Made by a program: the position numbers and the translations under genes. The notes under the pieces are model-generated. The model worked only from the letters and a program-made list of their open reading frames with translations. It was not told the DNA's origin and searched no databases. DNA of 64,000 nt from GCA-2733415 sp965178655 (GTDB lineage: Bacteria; Bacteroidota; Bacteroidia; Flavobacteriales; Flavobacteriaceae): NCBI GenBank assembly GCA_965178655.1, contig OZ238266.1, forward strand, positions 1,798,001-1,862,000, given 5' to 3'. Shown in pieces: positions 36,948 through 46,286 of the stretch (positions are counted from its first letter, which is position 1; each line of letters opens with the position of its first letter).

Positions 36948-38162
36948 TTATTTTTTCCGCTCTAGTAATGCCATGTAAAAACCATCATATCCACTTTCAT
37001 GAGCAAGTACTTTTTTGTCTGATACAAAAGAGAATTCACTTCCGTTTTCAGAGGCTAAAAATTGTGAAACTTGATCTTGGTTTTCAGATGGTAAAACAGA
37101 ACAGGTTGCGTATACTAGCTTTCCGCCTGGTTTAACCATTTTAGAATAGCTACATAAAATATCTTGTTGTGTCTTTCTAATGTTATCCAAAAACTCTGGT
37201 TGTAATTTCCATTTAGAGTCTGGGTTACGTCGTAAAACACCTAAACCACTACAAGGGGCATCAATTAAAACCCTATCGGCTTTGTCGTATAGTTTTTTAA
37301 TTGGTTTTGTAGAGTCAATTGCTTTTAAGGTAACATTATGTACGCCTCCTCTTTTTGCACGAACTTTTAGTTTACGTAATTTACTTTCGTAAATATCCAT
37401 AGCAACAACTTGTCCTTTATTTTGCATTAATGCTGCTAGGTGTAAGGTTTTTCCTCCGGCACCAGCACAAGTGTCTACAACTTTCATTCCAGGTTGTACA
37501 TCTAAATAAGCGGCAACTAATTGAGATGAGGCGTCCTGTACTTCAAACCATCCTTTTTTAAAGGCTTCGGTTCTAAAGATATTGGCACGCTCAACAAGTT
37601 TAATGGCATCTGGATGTTTTGGTAATGTAACAGTTTCAATACCTTCTTCTGATAGCGATTTTTGCAAGGCTTCTTTGTCTGTTTTTAGCGTATTTGTACG
37701 TAATATAACTTCAGCTTGTATATTTAAAGCTGCAATTTCATTAGTCCATTTTTTTTCTCCAAGTTCTTTAACACCTAATTCATCAATCCAATCAGGAATA
37801 GATTCTTTAAATTTTCGAGTATTAGATAACTCATCAAACCTACCTTTAATTCTTCTAGATGGTGTAGGTTCTATTTGCGTCCAGTCTGGTAGTTCAATAC
37901 CTCTCAGTACACACCATACGGAAAATAATCGCCATAAATTAGGACGTGTAAAAGGTTCTGAAACCTCAGCAATTTCAGCATATAAGCGTTTCCATCTAAT
38001 GATGTCATAAATGGTTTCTGCTACAAATTTTCTGTCGCGAGAGCCCCATCGTTTATCACGTCTTAATGCTTGTTCAACAGCTTTTCCGGCATACATACCT
38101 TCATTAAAAACATCTCTAATGCTGTCAATTACGGCGTATGTTAAGTTTCTATGTAATCTCAT
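36948..38162 (-). CDS. RsmB-type rRNA (cytosine-C5) methyltransferase
   Basis: The product (404 aa) is an RsmB/NOL1/NOP2 family SAM-dependent methyltransferase. The N-terminal NusB-like helical part covers residues about 1-150, followed by the Rossmann domain: VVDTCAGAGGKTLHLA (SAM, near 234), DAPCSGLGVLRR (Cys near 302) and YATCSVLPSENQDQV (nucleophile Cys near 352). By family it methylates C5 of a cytosine in 16S rRNA; the exact position is not certain because Bacteroidota paralogs (RsmB, RsmF) are easily confused. It is divergent from the lipoprotein gene at 38226. Confidence 0.9.
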   Translation of the reverse strand: MRLHRNLTYAVIDSIRDVFNEGMYAGKAVEQALRRDKRWGSRDRKFVAETIYDIIRWKRLYAEIAEVSEPFTRPNLWRLFSVWCVLRGIELPDWTQIEPTPSRRIKGRFDELSNTRKFKESIPDWIDELGVKELGEKKWTNEIAALNIQAEVILRTNTLKTDKEALQKSLSEEGIETVTLPKHPDAIKLVERANIFRTEAFKKGWFEVQDASSQLVAAYLDVQPGMKVVDTCAGAGGKTLHLAALMQNKGQVVAMDIYESKLRKLKVRAKRGGVHNVTLKAIDSTKPIKKLYDKADRVLIDAPCSGLGVLRRNPDSKWKLQPEFLDNIRKTQQDILCSYSKMVKPGGKLVYATCSVLPSENQDQVSQFLASENGSEFSFVSDKKVLAHESGYDGFYMALLERKK

Positions 38163-38225
38163 TTTTGTCCTAAATATTATATATGATGTAAATCAGGCTA
38201 CAAAAGTATTGTATATTTACCAAAA

Positions 38226-39254
38226 ATGAATGTTATGTATCGATTATTATTAATTATAATGTCTTGTATCTTGTTTTTGAGTTGTAAAAGAACTTTAAAA
38301 CCTATTTCTGCAGTTGAAATTAGCACAGTAATGGCGGATAAGTCATTAAATATCCGTGCATTATCTATACAGAATGATACCATTGTAGTCGCAACATCTG
38401 ATGGGCGAACTTTACAAAAAGCAGATGCCGATGTGTTGTTTTATGCATTGTATAAAAAAGATACGATAAACAATCCAAATTTTAGAGCAATAGCACAGCA
38501 GGCAAATAATGTGTTTACATTAAGCATAGGAAGCCCTGCGCTACTTTATAAAAACGGAAAATTGGTGTATACAGAAACACATAAAAAAGTGTTTTATAAT
38601 GCAATGCAATTTTGGAATAACCAGGAAGGGATTGCTATGGGGGATCCTACGGATAATTGTTTGAGTATATTAATTACTCGTGATGGGGGAGAAACTTGGC
38701 AAAAAATGCCTTGTAGCGCACTACCTAAGTTAGTTGATGGCGAAGCTGCATTTGCAGCGAGTAACACAAACATAGCTATTATGGGAGATAATGCTTGGAT
38801 TGCTACTGGAGGAAAAGGGAGTAGAATTTATCATACCGCAGATAAAGGCAAAACTTGGTCTGTTTTTAATACGCCAATTATTCAAGGAAAAGAAACAACA
38901 GGAATGTATTCGGTAGCTTTCTATAACGAGTTTTTAGGCTTTGCTATTGGAGGTGATTATACTAACCCAGAAGCAGCAATAAAAAATAAAATTCGTACGG
39001 TAGATGGTGGTAAAACTTGGCATATCGTTGCTAAGGGGAGTCCTCCAGGCTATAGAAGTTGTGTGCAATTTGTGCCAGATAGTAACGGAAAAGAATTGAT
39101 TGCTGTGGGCTTTAAAGGTATTGACTACTCTAATGATTTTGGAGAAACATGGGTGCATCTATCAGACGAAGGATTTTACACCATAAAGTTTTTAACTGAT
39201 AGAATTGCTTATGTAGCAGGAAGTGGTAGGGTAGCGCGTGTGGTATTTAAGTAA
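38226..39254 (+). CDS. YCF48/BNR-repeat lipoprotein
   Basis: The product (342 aa) is an exported beta-propeller. The start has a lipoprotein signal, MYRLLLIIMSCILFLSCKR, with the lipobox Cys after LFLS. The body carries repeated Asp-box-like motifs: TRDGGETWQKMP near residue 152, TADKGKTWSVF near 207, TVDGGKTWHIV near 256 and SNDFGETWVHL near 302, as in YCF48-like and sialidase-type propellers. The family is often labelled oxidoreductase without biochemical proof. ATG 38226 lies six bases after a TATATTTA -7-like element, so a leaderless mRNA or the second ATG at 38235 are both possible. Confidence 0.82.
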   Translation: MNVMYRLLLIIMSCILFLSCKRTLKPISAVEISTVMADKSLNIRALSIQNDTIVVATSDGRTLQKADADVLFYALYKKDTINNPNFRAIAQQANNVFTLSIGSPALLYKNGKLVYTETHKKVFYNAMQFWNNQEGIAMGDPTDNCLSILITRDGGETWQKMPCSALPKLVDGEAAFAASNTNIAIMGDNAWIATGGKGSRIYHTADKGKTWSVFNTPIIQGKETTGMYSVAFYNEFLGFAIGGDYTNPEAAIKNKIRTVDGGKTWHIVAKGSPPGYRSCVQFVPDSNGKELIAVGFKGIDYSNDFGETWVHLSDEGFYTIKFLTDRIAYVAGSGRVARVVFK

Positions 39255-39277
39255 TACGTATTGAGTAAAATTATTGT

Positions 39278-39345
39278 GTCATTCTGAACTTGTTTCAGAA
39301 TCTATAACGTATTAATTTAAGATTCTGAAACAAGTTCAGAATGAC
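39278..39345. repeat. Inverted repeat with perfect 26-bp arms
   Basis: Arm 39278-39303 begins GTCATTCTGAACTTGTTTCA and is the exact reverse complement of 39320-39345; the 16-base centre is A/T rich. It lies between convergent genes and could terminate both transcripts, though there is no T-run. The sequence has the look of an interspersed repeat known in many Flavobacteriia genomes. Confidence 0.85.
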
Positions 39346-39373
39346 AATCTTTACTAAGATGGCTCTTTATATG

Positions 39374-39844
39374 TTACGCCATTTCTGGAGGCATTGGCGG
39401 TGTTGGTGGCTTAGAGCCTTTATGGTTTCTAAACTTACGCAAAAGTGTTTTTTTAAATTCATGCCCTGCCTTTTTTAATAAGATAATTTTTTTAGCAGAA
39501 AGCACTTTCTTTAATCTATGAACTAAAGCTGTTTCTTCTTCGTGAATTTTTTGTTGAATTTTCATTGTTTTAGCAAGTAAAACAGTAGCTTCTTTTTCGG
39601 TAATAGTCTCTAAGTTTTGCTGTGTTTTGCTGTGTAGTTTTCGAGACGCTTTTCTCAGTTTTTGAATCTTTTCTTGTGATTCATTATAAATAGGCCAAAA
39701 CTGCTGTGCTTCTTTACTTGTTAAGTCTAGCTTTTGAGTAATAAAAGCAATTTTTAAAGCCTCTATTTTTTCTTTCTTTACACGTTGTGAAAACGCAGTA
39801 TTCAGACAAAATAGTATTAGTAAACATGTTGTAAGTCGTTTCAT
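39374..39844 (-). CDS. Exported Spy/CpxP-like helical protein of an ECF operon
   Basis: The product (156 aa) has a signal peptide (MKRLTTCLLILFCLNTAFSQ) and a charged, all-helical body: KIEALKIAFITQKLDLTSKE, the family-like EAQQFWPIYNESQEKIQKLR, then long Lys/Glu-rich helices. The C-terminus is Pro-rich (PPTPPMPPEMA). This type resembles periplasmic Spy/CpxP-like sensors that flavobacterial annotation calls sensor of ECF-type sigma factor. It is the third gene of a sigma, membrane protein, periplasmic protein operon (24 bp after the second), which supports a stress-sensing role; that role is inferred. Confidence 0.75.
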   Translation of the reverse strand: MKRLTTCLLILFCLNTAFSQRVKKEKIEALKIAFITQKLDLTSKEAQQFWPIYNESQEKIQKLRKASRKLHSKTQQNLETITEKEATVLLAKTMKIQQKIHEEETALVHRLKKVLSAKKIILLKKAGHEFKKTLLRKFRNHKGSKPPTPPMPPEMA

Positions 39845-39868
39845 AGGATTTGTTTTTAAAGGGTTATG

Positions 39869-40339
39869 TTATAATTTAAAATCAGCATAATCATCGTCGG
39901 TTGTATTATCTGATAAATATTTAAAAAGGATGTTGTCTTGTATGGTTAAAAAATCTATTCGATCAATATCTTGATTGTTAATGGCATATAACTCAATGAG
40001 GTCTTCAGTAGTAAAGTCGATATTGTCAGAGTTTATATAGCTTTCTAATGCAGTATACTCAATATTATTAAAATTAATGTCAGTAGTGTTTTTAGGTAAA
40101 AAAACAAAAACACTTAAGAGAAGCATGGCTGCTATACTTGTACTATAAGCTATTGTTTTTAGACTAAACACCTTTACTTTTTTAGGAGTTGCTACAACAA
40201 AATGCTCAAAATAATGATCAGGTGTTTTAAACCCAGTCTTAGGTGTATCAATACAATTAAAAATGCGCTCTTCAAGCGTGTTAAAATAATTGGGAGGTGT
40301 TTGAAATCCTGTACTTGTATGTTTGTCTTTTAATGTCAT
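39869..40339 (-). CDS. Probable anti-sigma membrane protein
   Basis: The product (156 aa) has one transmembrane segment (YSTSIAAMLLLSVFVFLP, near residues 90-107) and no signal peptide. The N-terminal cytoplasmic part (FQTPPNYFNTLEERIFNCID and FKTPDHYFEHFVV) contains two similar 'TPPxYF' motifs, and the C-terminal part is acidic and periplasmic (DINFNNIEYTALESYINSDN). Position 32 bp downstream of an ECF sigma gene and topology fit an anti-sigma factor, but it lacks a recognisable zinc anti-sigma motif (HxxxCxxC). The assignment rests on context. Confidence 0.65.
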   Translation of the reverse strand: MTLKDKHTSTGFQTPPNYFNTLEERIFNCIDTPKTGFKTPDHYFEHFVVATPKKVKVFSLKTIAYSTSIAAMLLLSVFVFLPKNTTDINFNNIEYTALESYINSDNIDFTTEDLIELYAINNQDIDRIDFLTIQDNILFKYLSDNTTDDDYADFKL

Positions 40340-40371
40340 TTGTTAATTAGACGATAGTTAATTGAAAAGGT

Positions 40372-40932
40372 TTAGTCTGCAGTAGTATTTAGTAAATAGT
40401 TTTTTATTTTTTGCTTAGCAATATGGTATGACGCTTTTAAAGCGCCTACAGACGTGTCTAGAATTTTGGACATATCAGTATATTTCATTGCATCAAAATA
40501 TTTCATATTAAAAACCAGTTGTTGTTTTTGTGGTAAACTGGCTACTGCTTTTTGTAATTGTAATTGCACATGGTCTCCATCAAAGTAAGGATCACTACTT
40601 AGGTTACTTAGTATATTATCTTGTACTTCTTGAATGGTGCATTGGCGTTTTTTTGCGCGTTTATTGATATGGGTAATGGCTTCATTAGTAGCTATGCGAT
40701 ACATCCAGGAGTAAAGTTGGCTATCTCCTTTAAATTTGGAGATGTTTTTATAAACCTTTATAAAAGTGTTTTGTAGCACATCGTCTGCATCAGCATGGCT
40801 AATTACTATTTTTCTAATATGCCAATATAAACGTTCCTTGTATATCGATACTAGATCGCTAAAGGCGAGGTGTAAACTTTTAGGGTCTTTTAATCGGTTT
40901 AATAATTGTTTTTCGGTCATTTTTTTTGGCAC
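40372..40932 (-). CDS. ECF-family RNA polymerase sigma factor
   Basis: The product (186 aa) has the two sigma-70 regions of ECF factors. Region 2 spans about residues 22-92 with DADDVLQNTFIKVYKNI and SWMYRIATNEAITHINKR; region 4 spans about 125-180 with LPQKQQLVFNMKYFDAMKYT and TSVGALKASYHIAKQKIK (helix-turn-helix). It would direct polymerase to a small regulon including its own operon. It leads the operon with the putative anti-sigma and the Spy-like protein. Confidence 0.93.
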   Translation of the reverse strand: MPKKMTEKQLLNRLKDPKSLHLAFSDLVSIYKERLYWHIRKIVISHADADDVLQNTFIKVYKNISKFKGDSQLYSWMYRIATNEAITHINKRAKKRQCTIQEVQDNILSNLSSDPYFDGDHVQLQLQKAVASLPQKQQLVFNMKYFDAMKYTDMSKILDTSVGALKASYHIAKQKIKNYLLNTTAD

Positions 40933-41136
40933 TATACACTATAAGACTCTAAGATACTTAAAAGGTTTAAATGGGGTGAAGGTTTGTTAAAAACCCGATA
41001 AAAAGCAGTTTATTTCAGATTAAGTGCAAAAAAACTTGTGAGATATGAATTCTTGCCTTATATTAGCAGTATAATTTAAAGATTAGTGTTGGATATTATT
41101 TATTGAAAGCCCCAATTCAGTAAATAATTGTAAAAG

Positions 41137-41170
41137 AAAAAAAGGCGAAACCATGGTTTCGCCTTTTTTT
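41137..41170 (-). terminator. Palindromic terminator of the ABC exporter operon
   Basis: GGCGAAACCATGGTTTCGCC (41144-41163) is a perfect dyad between seven A and seven T, two bases past the stop on the minus strand. Confidence 0.88.
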
Positions 41171-41171
41171 A

Positions 41172-42998
41172 TTATGCTATAGATTGCATGTTAACGAGGT
41201 TTTTATATACCCCATTTTTTAGTAGAAGTTCTTGATGTGTGCCTTGTTCAACAATTTTACCTTTTTTCATAACAATAATAACATCAGCATTTTTAATAGT
41301 TGATAGTCTATGTGCTATGACAATAGAGGTTCTGTTTTTCATCATGTTTTCTAGTGCCACCTGAACCAATTGTTCGCTCTCGGTATCTAAAGCTGAAGTA
41401 GCTTCGTCTAATATCATTATAGGTGGATTTTTTAAAACTGCTCTAGCAATAGCTAGTCTTTGTTTTTGTCCGCCAGATAATTTTCCGCCACCATCACCAA
41501 TATTGGTGTCAAATCCGTTAGGAAGGTCTTTTATAAACTCATAAGCATTTGCTATTTTAGAAGCTTCTAAAACTTCTTCATCTGTAGCATTTTCAGCGCC
41601 TAGTTTTAAATTGTTTTTAATAGAGTCGTTAAACAAGATAGAGTCTTGTGTTACAAGACCCATTAAGCCTCTTAAACTCTCTTTTTTTAGATCTGTAATA
41701 GGCGTTCCGTCAATAGAGATGTGTCCTTTATTGCAGTCGTAAAATCGGGTCAATAAGTTTGCAATGGTAGACTTACCACTCCCTGATTGTCCAACTAAAG
41801 CAATAGTTTTTCCTTTTGGAATTTGAATTGAAAAATCTGATAGAACGTAGTCGTCTTCGTACTTAAAGGAAACATTTTGTATGTTAATTCCGGTAGTAAA
41901 ATCGGTTTTAGTTATGGCGTTAGCTTTGTCGGTTAATGGCGATTTGGTGTCGATAACTGACAAAACCCTATCTGCTGCTGCATTACCAGCCTTTACCTTG
42001 TAGCTGGCTTTTGATATGGCTTTAGCGGGTGTTAAAATCTGATAAGCCAATACTATAAAACCTATAAATTTAGTGCCTGACATGCTTTTTTCAACCAATA
42101 CCATGTTGCCGCCATACCATAATAATACGGCAATCGTAACAATACCTAAAAACTCGCTTGTTGGCGAGGCAAGGTTTTGACGATGCCCAAGGATATTTGC
42201 AAAATTAAAAAACCGGGTAGTAGATGCTTTAAATTTTTTGGTAAAAAAAGACTCTGCATTAAATCCTTTAATAACTCGTAGTCCGCCTAAAGTTTCTTCT
42301 AGGGTAGATAAAAACATCCCTTGCTCATTTTGTACATTTTCAGAGTGTTTTTTTAAGTGTTTTCCTATTTTGGAAATGATAAATCCAGAGATGGGAATAA
42401 ACAAAAACACAAATATCGTAAGTTCTGCACTTAAGTAGAACATAGATGATATTGCAAATAAAATAAGTAAAGGTTCTTTAATAATTAGCTCTAATATGGA
42501 TAATAATGAAATTTGAACTTCATTAACATCGCCAGAAATTCGAGCAATTACATCTCCTTTTTTCTTTTCGGAATAGTATGCTATTGGTAAATGTATTATT
42601 TTACTATACACTGCATTTCGCAAGTCTTTTAGTACTCCATTTCTTAAAAAAGTAATAAAATAAAGCCCCAGATAATTAAAAATATTTTTGAGTAAAAACA
42701 TACTAATAATTACAGCAACCATATATAATAAAGCGCGTTGTGGTCCATGCACTTCAGTAGTAGAGGTGATAAAATAGTTTAAGGAGTTTTCAACAAAACC
42801 ACCTAACTCTCGAATTGTTGTATACGTAGGTTTTACAGTTACTTTAGGGCTCTCGCCAAACATAACATCTAGCATTGGTATTAGCGATATCATTGCTAAG
42901 GTGCTAAAGAGTGCATAAAAAACATTACTGATAATATTAAGTACCGCATATTTTTTATAAGGTAGTATAAAAGGTTTTAACTTTTTTAAGTACTCCAT
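41172..42998 (-). CDS. ABC exporter (MsbA-like), permease-ATPase fusion
   Basis: The product (608 aa) is a half-transporter that should work as a homodimer in the inner membrane. The N-terminal part (about residues 1-340) has six predicted transmembrane helices with long loops, and the C-terminal ATPase has Walker A GQSGSGKST (about 397), signature LSGGQKQRLAIARA (about 500), Walker B IMILDEATSALD (about 524) and the switch His in IVIAHRLSTI. The layout matches MsbA-type lipid A or lipid exporters, but multidrug exporters look the same. It starts two bases after the mutase gene and is probably co-transcribed. Confidence 0.9.
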   Translation of the reverse strand: MEYLKKLKPFILPYKKYAVLNIISNVFYALFSTLAMISLIPMLDVMFGESPKVTVKPTYTTIRELGGFVENSLNYFITSTTEVHGPQRALLYMVAVIISMFLLKNIFNYLGLYFITFLRNGVLKDLRNAVYSKIIHLPIAYYSEKKKGDVIARISGDVNEVQISLLSILELIIKEPLLILFAISSMFYLSAELTIFVFLFIPISGFIISKIGKHLKKHSENVQNEQGMFLSTLEETLGGLRVIKGFNAESFFTKKFKASTTRFFNFANILGHRQNLASPTSEFLGIVTIAVLLWYGGNMVLVEKSMSGTKFIGFIVLAYQILTPAKAISKASYKVKAGNAAADRVLSVIDTKSPLTDKANAITKTDFTTGINIQNVSFKYEDDYVLSDFSIQIPKGKTIALVGQSGSGKSTIANLLTRFYDCNKGHISIDGTPITDLKKESLRGLMGLVTQDSILFNDSIKNNLKLGAENATDEEVLEASKIANAYEFIKDLPNGFDTNIGDGGGKLSGGQKQRLAIARAVLKNPPIMILDEATSALDTESEQLVQVALENMMKNRTSIVIAHRLSTIKNADVIIVMKKGKIVEQGTHQELLLKNGVYKNLVNMQSIA

Positions 42999-43000
42999 AA

Positions 43001-44725
43001 TTAGTGTATGTTTAAATCCGTTATAATAGCTTGTATTTTTTGGTCAGCTTTTTGGTTGGTTTCCTCGTGTTCTTCTACACTATGTAGTGTTTCTTTAACG
43101 CTAATGTAAAACTTTATTTTTGGTTCGGTTCCACTTGGCCTACAAGCAATTTTACTGCCGTCTGCAGTGTAATAAATTAATACATTTGATTTAGGAATCT
43201 CAATAGGAAACTCTTCATTAGTAATACAATTTGTCATGACAGACGATTGATAATCTTCCATCATAATAACTTTTGAATTGTTGATTTCGGTTAAGGGTTT
43301 TTCCCTAAAATCGATCATTATTTGTTTGATTTCTGCCGCACCAGCAATGCCTTTTTTAACTAAAGAGACTAAGCTTTCTTTATAAAACCCATGTAGTACA
43401 TATAGTTTTAGTAATTCTTGATATGCGGTGCTGTTATTTGTTTTTGCTTGGCTAGTAATTTCACAGGCCAATAAGGCAGCTGTAACGGCATCTTTATCTC
43501 TAACAAAATCACCAACCATGAAGCCAAAACTTTCCTCTCCACCACCAATAAATGCTTGGTTAGGGAAATCATTAATCATTTTAGCAATCCATTTAAAACC
43601 AGTTAACCCAACTTTACATTCTACGCCATAGTAATCTGCTAGTTCTTGCATCATAGGTGTAGATACTATTGTAGAGCCTACAAAATCGTTGTCAGATAGT
43701 TTTCCTTGTCTTAGCCATTGTCCAATTAAAAAATCGGTCATTAATATCATGGCTTGGTTTCCGTTTAATAATACTAGTTCATTATTATTGTCGCGAACTG
43801 CAATTCCTACTCTGTCGGAATCTGGGTCGGTACCAATAACAATATCTGCTTGAACTTTGTTGGCTAGTGCCATAGCCATTTCTAAGGCTTCGGGTTCTTC
43901 AGGATTAGGCGATTTTACTGTAGGAAAATCACCATCAGGTGTAGCTTGTTCTTCAACAATGTGAATGTTTTTGTACCCGGCACGTTTTAGTGTTTCGGGT
44001 AATATTGTTATAGATGTACCGTGTAATGCCGTAAAAACAATAGATAGGTTGTTACGCTCTGTAGCTTCAAAACTACCATTAGCTACAGCTGCATTTATAA
44101 AAGCCTCATCAATGTTTTTGTCTATTAGTTTAATTAAGGTTGGATTGGCACTAAAATTAATGTCTTCATATGTTATGTTTTGAATGGCATTAATAATTTC
44201 AGAATCTTGAGGGGGTACAATTTGTCCGCCATCATTCCAATATACTTTATATCCGTTATATTCTGGTGGATTGTGTGATGCAGTTAACACAATACCGCAG
44301 TCGCAGTTTAAATGGCGTACTGCAAAAGATAATTCTGGGGTAGGACGTAAGTCTGAAAACAAGTAGACTTGTATTCCGTTGGCAGAAAATACTTCGGCAA
44401 CCAATTGCGCTAATGCTTTAGAGTTGTGTCGGCAATCATACGCAATGGCAACTTTTAAGGCTTTGTTGGGGTGTTCTTGTTGTAAATAATTAGCCAGTCC
44501 TTGTGTGTTTTTACCAAGAGTGTATTTGTTTATACGATTTGTTCCAACGCCCATAATACCACGCATTCCGCCAGTTCCAAAGCTTAAATCTTTGTAAAAG
44601 CTTTCAATAAGAGCTTCGGGGTTATCTGTAAGAAGAGTGTTTATTTTTTGTTGTGTATTTTGATCAAATGTAGAAGTTAACCAAGTGTTTACACGATGTT
44701 GTATTTCTGGTGATAGTTGCGTCAT
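43001..44725 (-). CDS. Phosphoglucomutase/phosphomannomutase family
   Basis: This phosphohexomutase (574 aa) moves a phosphate between C6 and C1 of a hexose. The phosphoserine loop is TASHNPPEYNGYKVYW near residues 145-160, the magnesium loop is GTDPDSDRVGIAV near 300, the sugar loop is GGEESFGFMVGDFVRDKDA near 405, and the phosphate loop is ACRPSGTEPKIKFYI near 530. The length fits the large PGM/PMM2-like group common in Bacteroidota. Glucose versus mannose specificity cannot be read here. It leads an operon with the ABC exporter. Confidence 0.92.
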   Translation of the reverse strand: MTQLSPEIQHRVNTWLTSTFDQNTQQKINTLLTDNPEALIESFYKDLSFGTGGMRGIMGVGTNRINKYTLGKNTQGLANYLQQEHPNKALKVAIAYDCRHNSKALAQLVAEVFSANGIQVYLFSDLRPTPELSFAVRHLNCDCGIVLTASHNPPEYNGYKVYWNDGGQIVPPQDSEIINAIQNITYEDINFSANPTLIKLIDKNIDEAFINAAVANGSFEATERNNLSIVFTALHGTSITILPETLKRAGYKNIHIVEEQATPDGDFPTVKSPNPEEPEALEMAMALANKVQADIVIGTDPDSDRVGIAVRDNNNELVLLNGNQAMILMTDFLIGQWLRQGKLSDNDFVGSTIVSTPMMQELADYYGVECKVGLTGFKWIAKMINDFPNQAFIGGGEESFGFMVGDFVRDKDAVTAALLACEITSQAKTNNSTAYQELLKLYVLHGFYKESLVSLVKKGIAGAAEIKQIMIDFREKPLTEINNSKVIMMEDYQSSVMTNCITNEEFPIEIPKSNVLIYYTADGSKIACRPSGTEPKIKFYISVKETLHSVEEHEETNQKADQKIQAIITDLNIH

Positions 44726-44811
44726 TGTTATATTTTGTAAGCTACAAAGGTAATTTATTTAAATAAATCAGAATGGTTTTAGTAGGATAACTCTAATTAG
44801 AGATTGGTTTT

Positions 44812-45756
44812 TTACAGTCCTAATTTCTTAGCTACTTTGTATCGTTCTTGTGTGTTGTTTCTCATAACTAACTCGCCTAAGAATCCTGCAATAAATAATT
44901 GCGATCCAATAATCATGCTTACTAGGGCAATGTAGAATTGCGGACGCTGGGTAAGTAGTCTGCCACCTGGGTTAAGGAATAGTTTATCAATACCTAAGTA
45001 TAGAGAAAATCCGGTACCTACTAAAAACAAAACAGTTCCTAAAGCACCAAAGAGGTGCATTGGTCGCTTTCCGAATTTAGAAAGAAAAGAGATGGTTAGT
45101 AAGTCTAAAAACCCATTAATAAAACGATCCATACCAAATTTTGTTTTTCCGTATTTTCTGGCTTGGTGAAGTACAATTTTTTCGCTAATTTTTTTAAACC
45201 CAGCATTTTTTGCTAAAACAGGAATATATCGGTGCATTTCGCCATATACATTAATGTTTTTAACCACTTCTTTTTTGTAGGCTTTTAGGCCACAATTAAA
45301 ATCATGTAGTTGTACGCCAGAAGTTTTACGGGCACACCAATTAAATAACTTTGAAGGGAGATTTTTTGCAAAGAAAGAGTCGTAACGTTTCTTTTTCCAG
45401 CCTGAGATTAAATCAAAACCATCAGCAGTAATAAGCTTATAGAGTTCAGGTATCTCTTCGGGGTTGTCTTGTAAGTCGGCATCCATTGTAATAATAACAT
45501 CTCCTTGAGCTTCCTTAAAACCAATATGTAAGGCTTGTGATTTTCCGTAGTTTTGTAAAAACTGAATACCTTTTACGCTAGGGTCTTTTTTAGAAAGGCT
45601 ATTAATGATTTTCCAAGAGTTGTCTGTAGAACCGTCATCTATAAAAAGTATTTCATAAGAAAAACCATTGGATTGCATGACTTGTGCAATCCAATGGTGT
45701 AATTCAGTTAGCGATTCATCTTCATTAAGAAGCGGAATGATTACGGAAATATTCAT
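44812..45756 (-). CDS. Family 2 glycosyltransferase, DPM1/ArnC-like
   Basis: The product (314 aa) has an N-terminal GT-A domain and two C-terminal transmembrane helices (LFGALGTVLFLVGTGFSLYL and FYIALVSMIIGSQLFIAGF). Motifs are FIDDGSTDNSW near residue 39, MDADLQDNPEEIP near 91 (DxD metal site) and the acceptor-side helix with RYIPVLAKNAGF. This layout fits enzymes that transfer a sugar to undecaprenyl phosphate at the cytoplasmic face. The sugar is unknown. It is the last gene of a run with DUF4199 and the PH-domain protein (six-base gap to DUF4199). Confidence 0.9.
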   Translation of the reverse strand: MNISVIIPLLNEDESLTELHHWIAQVMQSNGFSYEILFIDDGSTDNSWKIINSLSKKDPSVKGIQFLQNYGKSQALHIGFKEAQGDVIITMDADLQDNPEEIPELYKLITADGFDLISGWKKKRYDSFFAKNLPSKLFNWCARKTSGVQLHDFNCGLKAYKKEVVKNINVYGEMHRYIPVLAKNAGFKKISEKIVLHQARKYGKTKFGMDRFINGFLDLLTISFLSKFGKRPMHLFGALGTVLFLVGTGFSLYLGIDKLFLNPGGRLLTQRPQFYIALVSMIIGSQLFIAGFLGELVMRNNTQERYKVAKKLGL

Positions 45757-45762
45757 AGTTTA

Positions 45763-46284
45763 CTATGCGTTCTCGTTATCTTTTTTTAAAATAAGACCTC
45801 CAATTAAAGCAAATATGAAACCAAAAATAAGGTTACCAATTAATGCTCCTGCAAATGAAATCCATGGTGAAGAGAATTTACCTCCCATTTCACTAATCAT
45901 TTCTAGTTGTTCACTAGACATTTCAGGGTTTTCTTCAATCATTTTTTCAAGTTGTAATTCTTGAATACGTGAAAGATATTCGGGATCAATATATGATAAG
46001 AAAATTAACTGATAGATAGAAGCAATAATACCCCCTACTAAAGCAATGGCAATTCCTACTTTTAATGATTGTGATAACGAAATAAGTCCATTATTTTCTG
46101 TTCTGTATTTTTTGATACCTAAAACAATCATTGCAATCATTACAATAATACCAGCTAATCCACTAATAAAACCTGTTTCTAGAGGCATGTCAGCCATATA
46201 GGTAATTACTGAAATAGCAATTGTAATAAAACCTAAAGTTGTTCCGTAATTTACAGCGATTTTTTTAATTGAATTTGTTTCCAT
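45763..46284 (-). CDS. DUF4199 membrane protein
   Basis: The product (173 aa) has four predicted transmembrane helices, near residues 10-30 (YGTTLGFITIAISVITYMA), 36-56, 75-95 and 145-166, with a long acidic loop between helices 3 and 4 (EENPEMSSEQLEMISEMGG). Size, topology and the FGFIFALIGGLILKK end fit DUF4199, a Bacteroidota family without known function. It lies two bases after the PH-domain gene and six before the glycosyltransferase, so the three are one transcript. Confidence 0.83.
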   Translation of the reverse strand: METNSIKKIAVNYGTTLGFITIAISVITYMADMPLETGFISGLAGIIVMIAMIVLGIKKYRTENNGLISLSQSLKVGIAIALVGGIIASIYQLIFLSYIDPEYLSRIQELQLEKMIEENPEMSSEQLEMISEMGGKFSSPWISFAGALIGNLIFGFIFALIGGLILKKDNENA

Positions 46285-46286
46285 AG

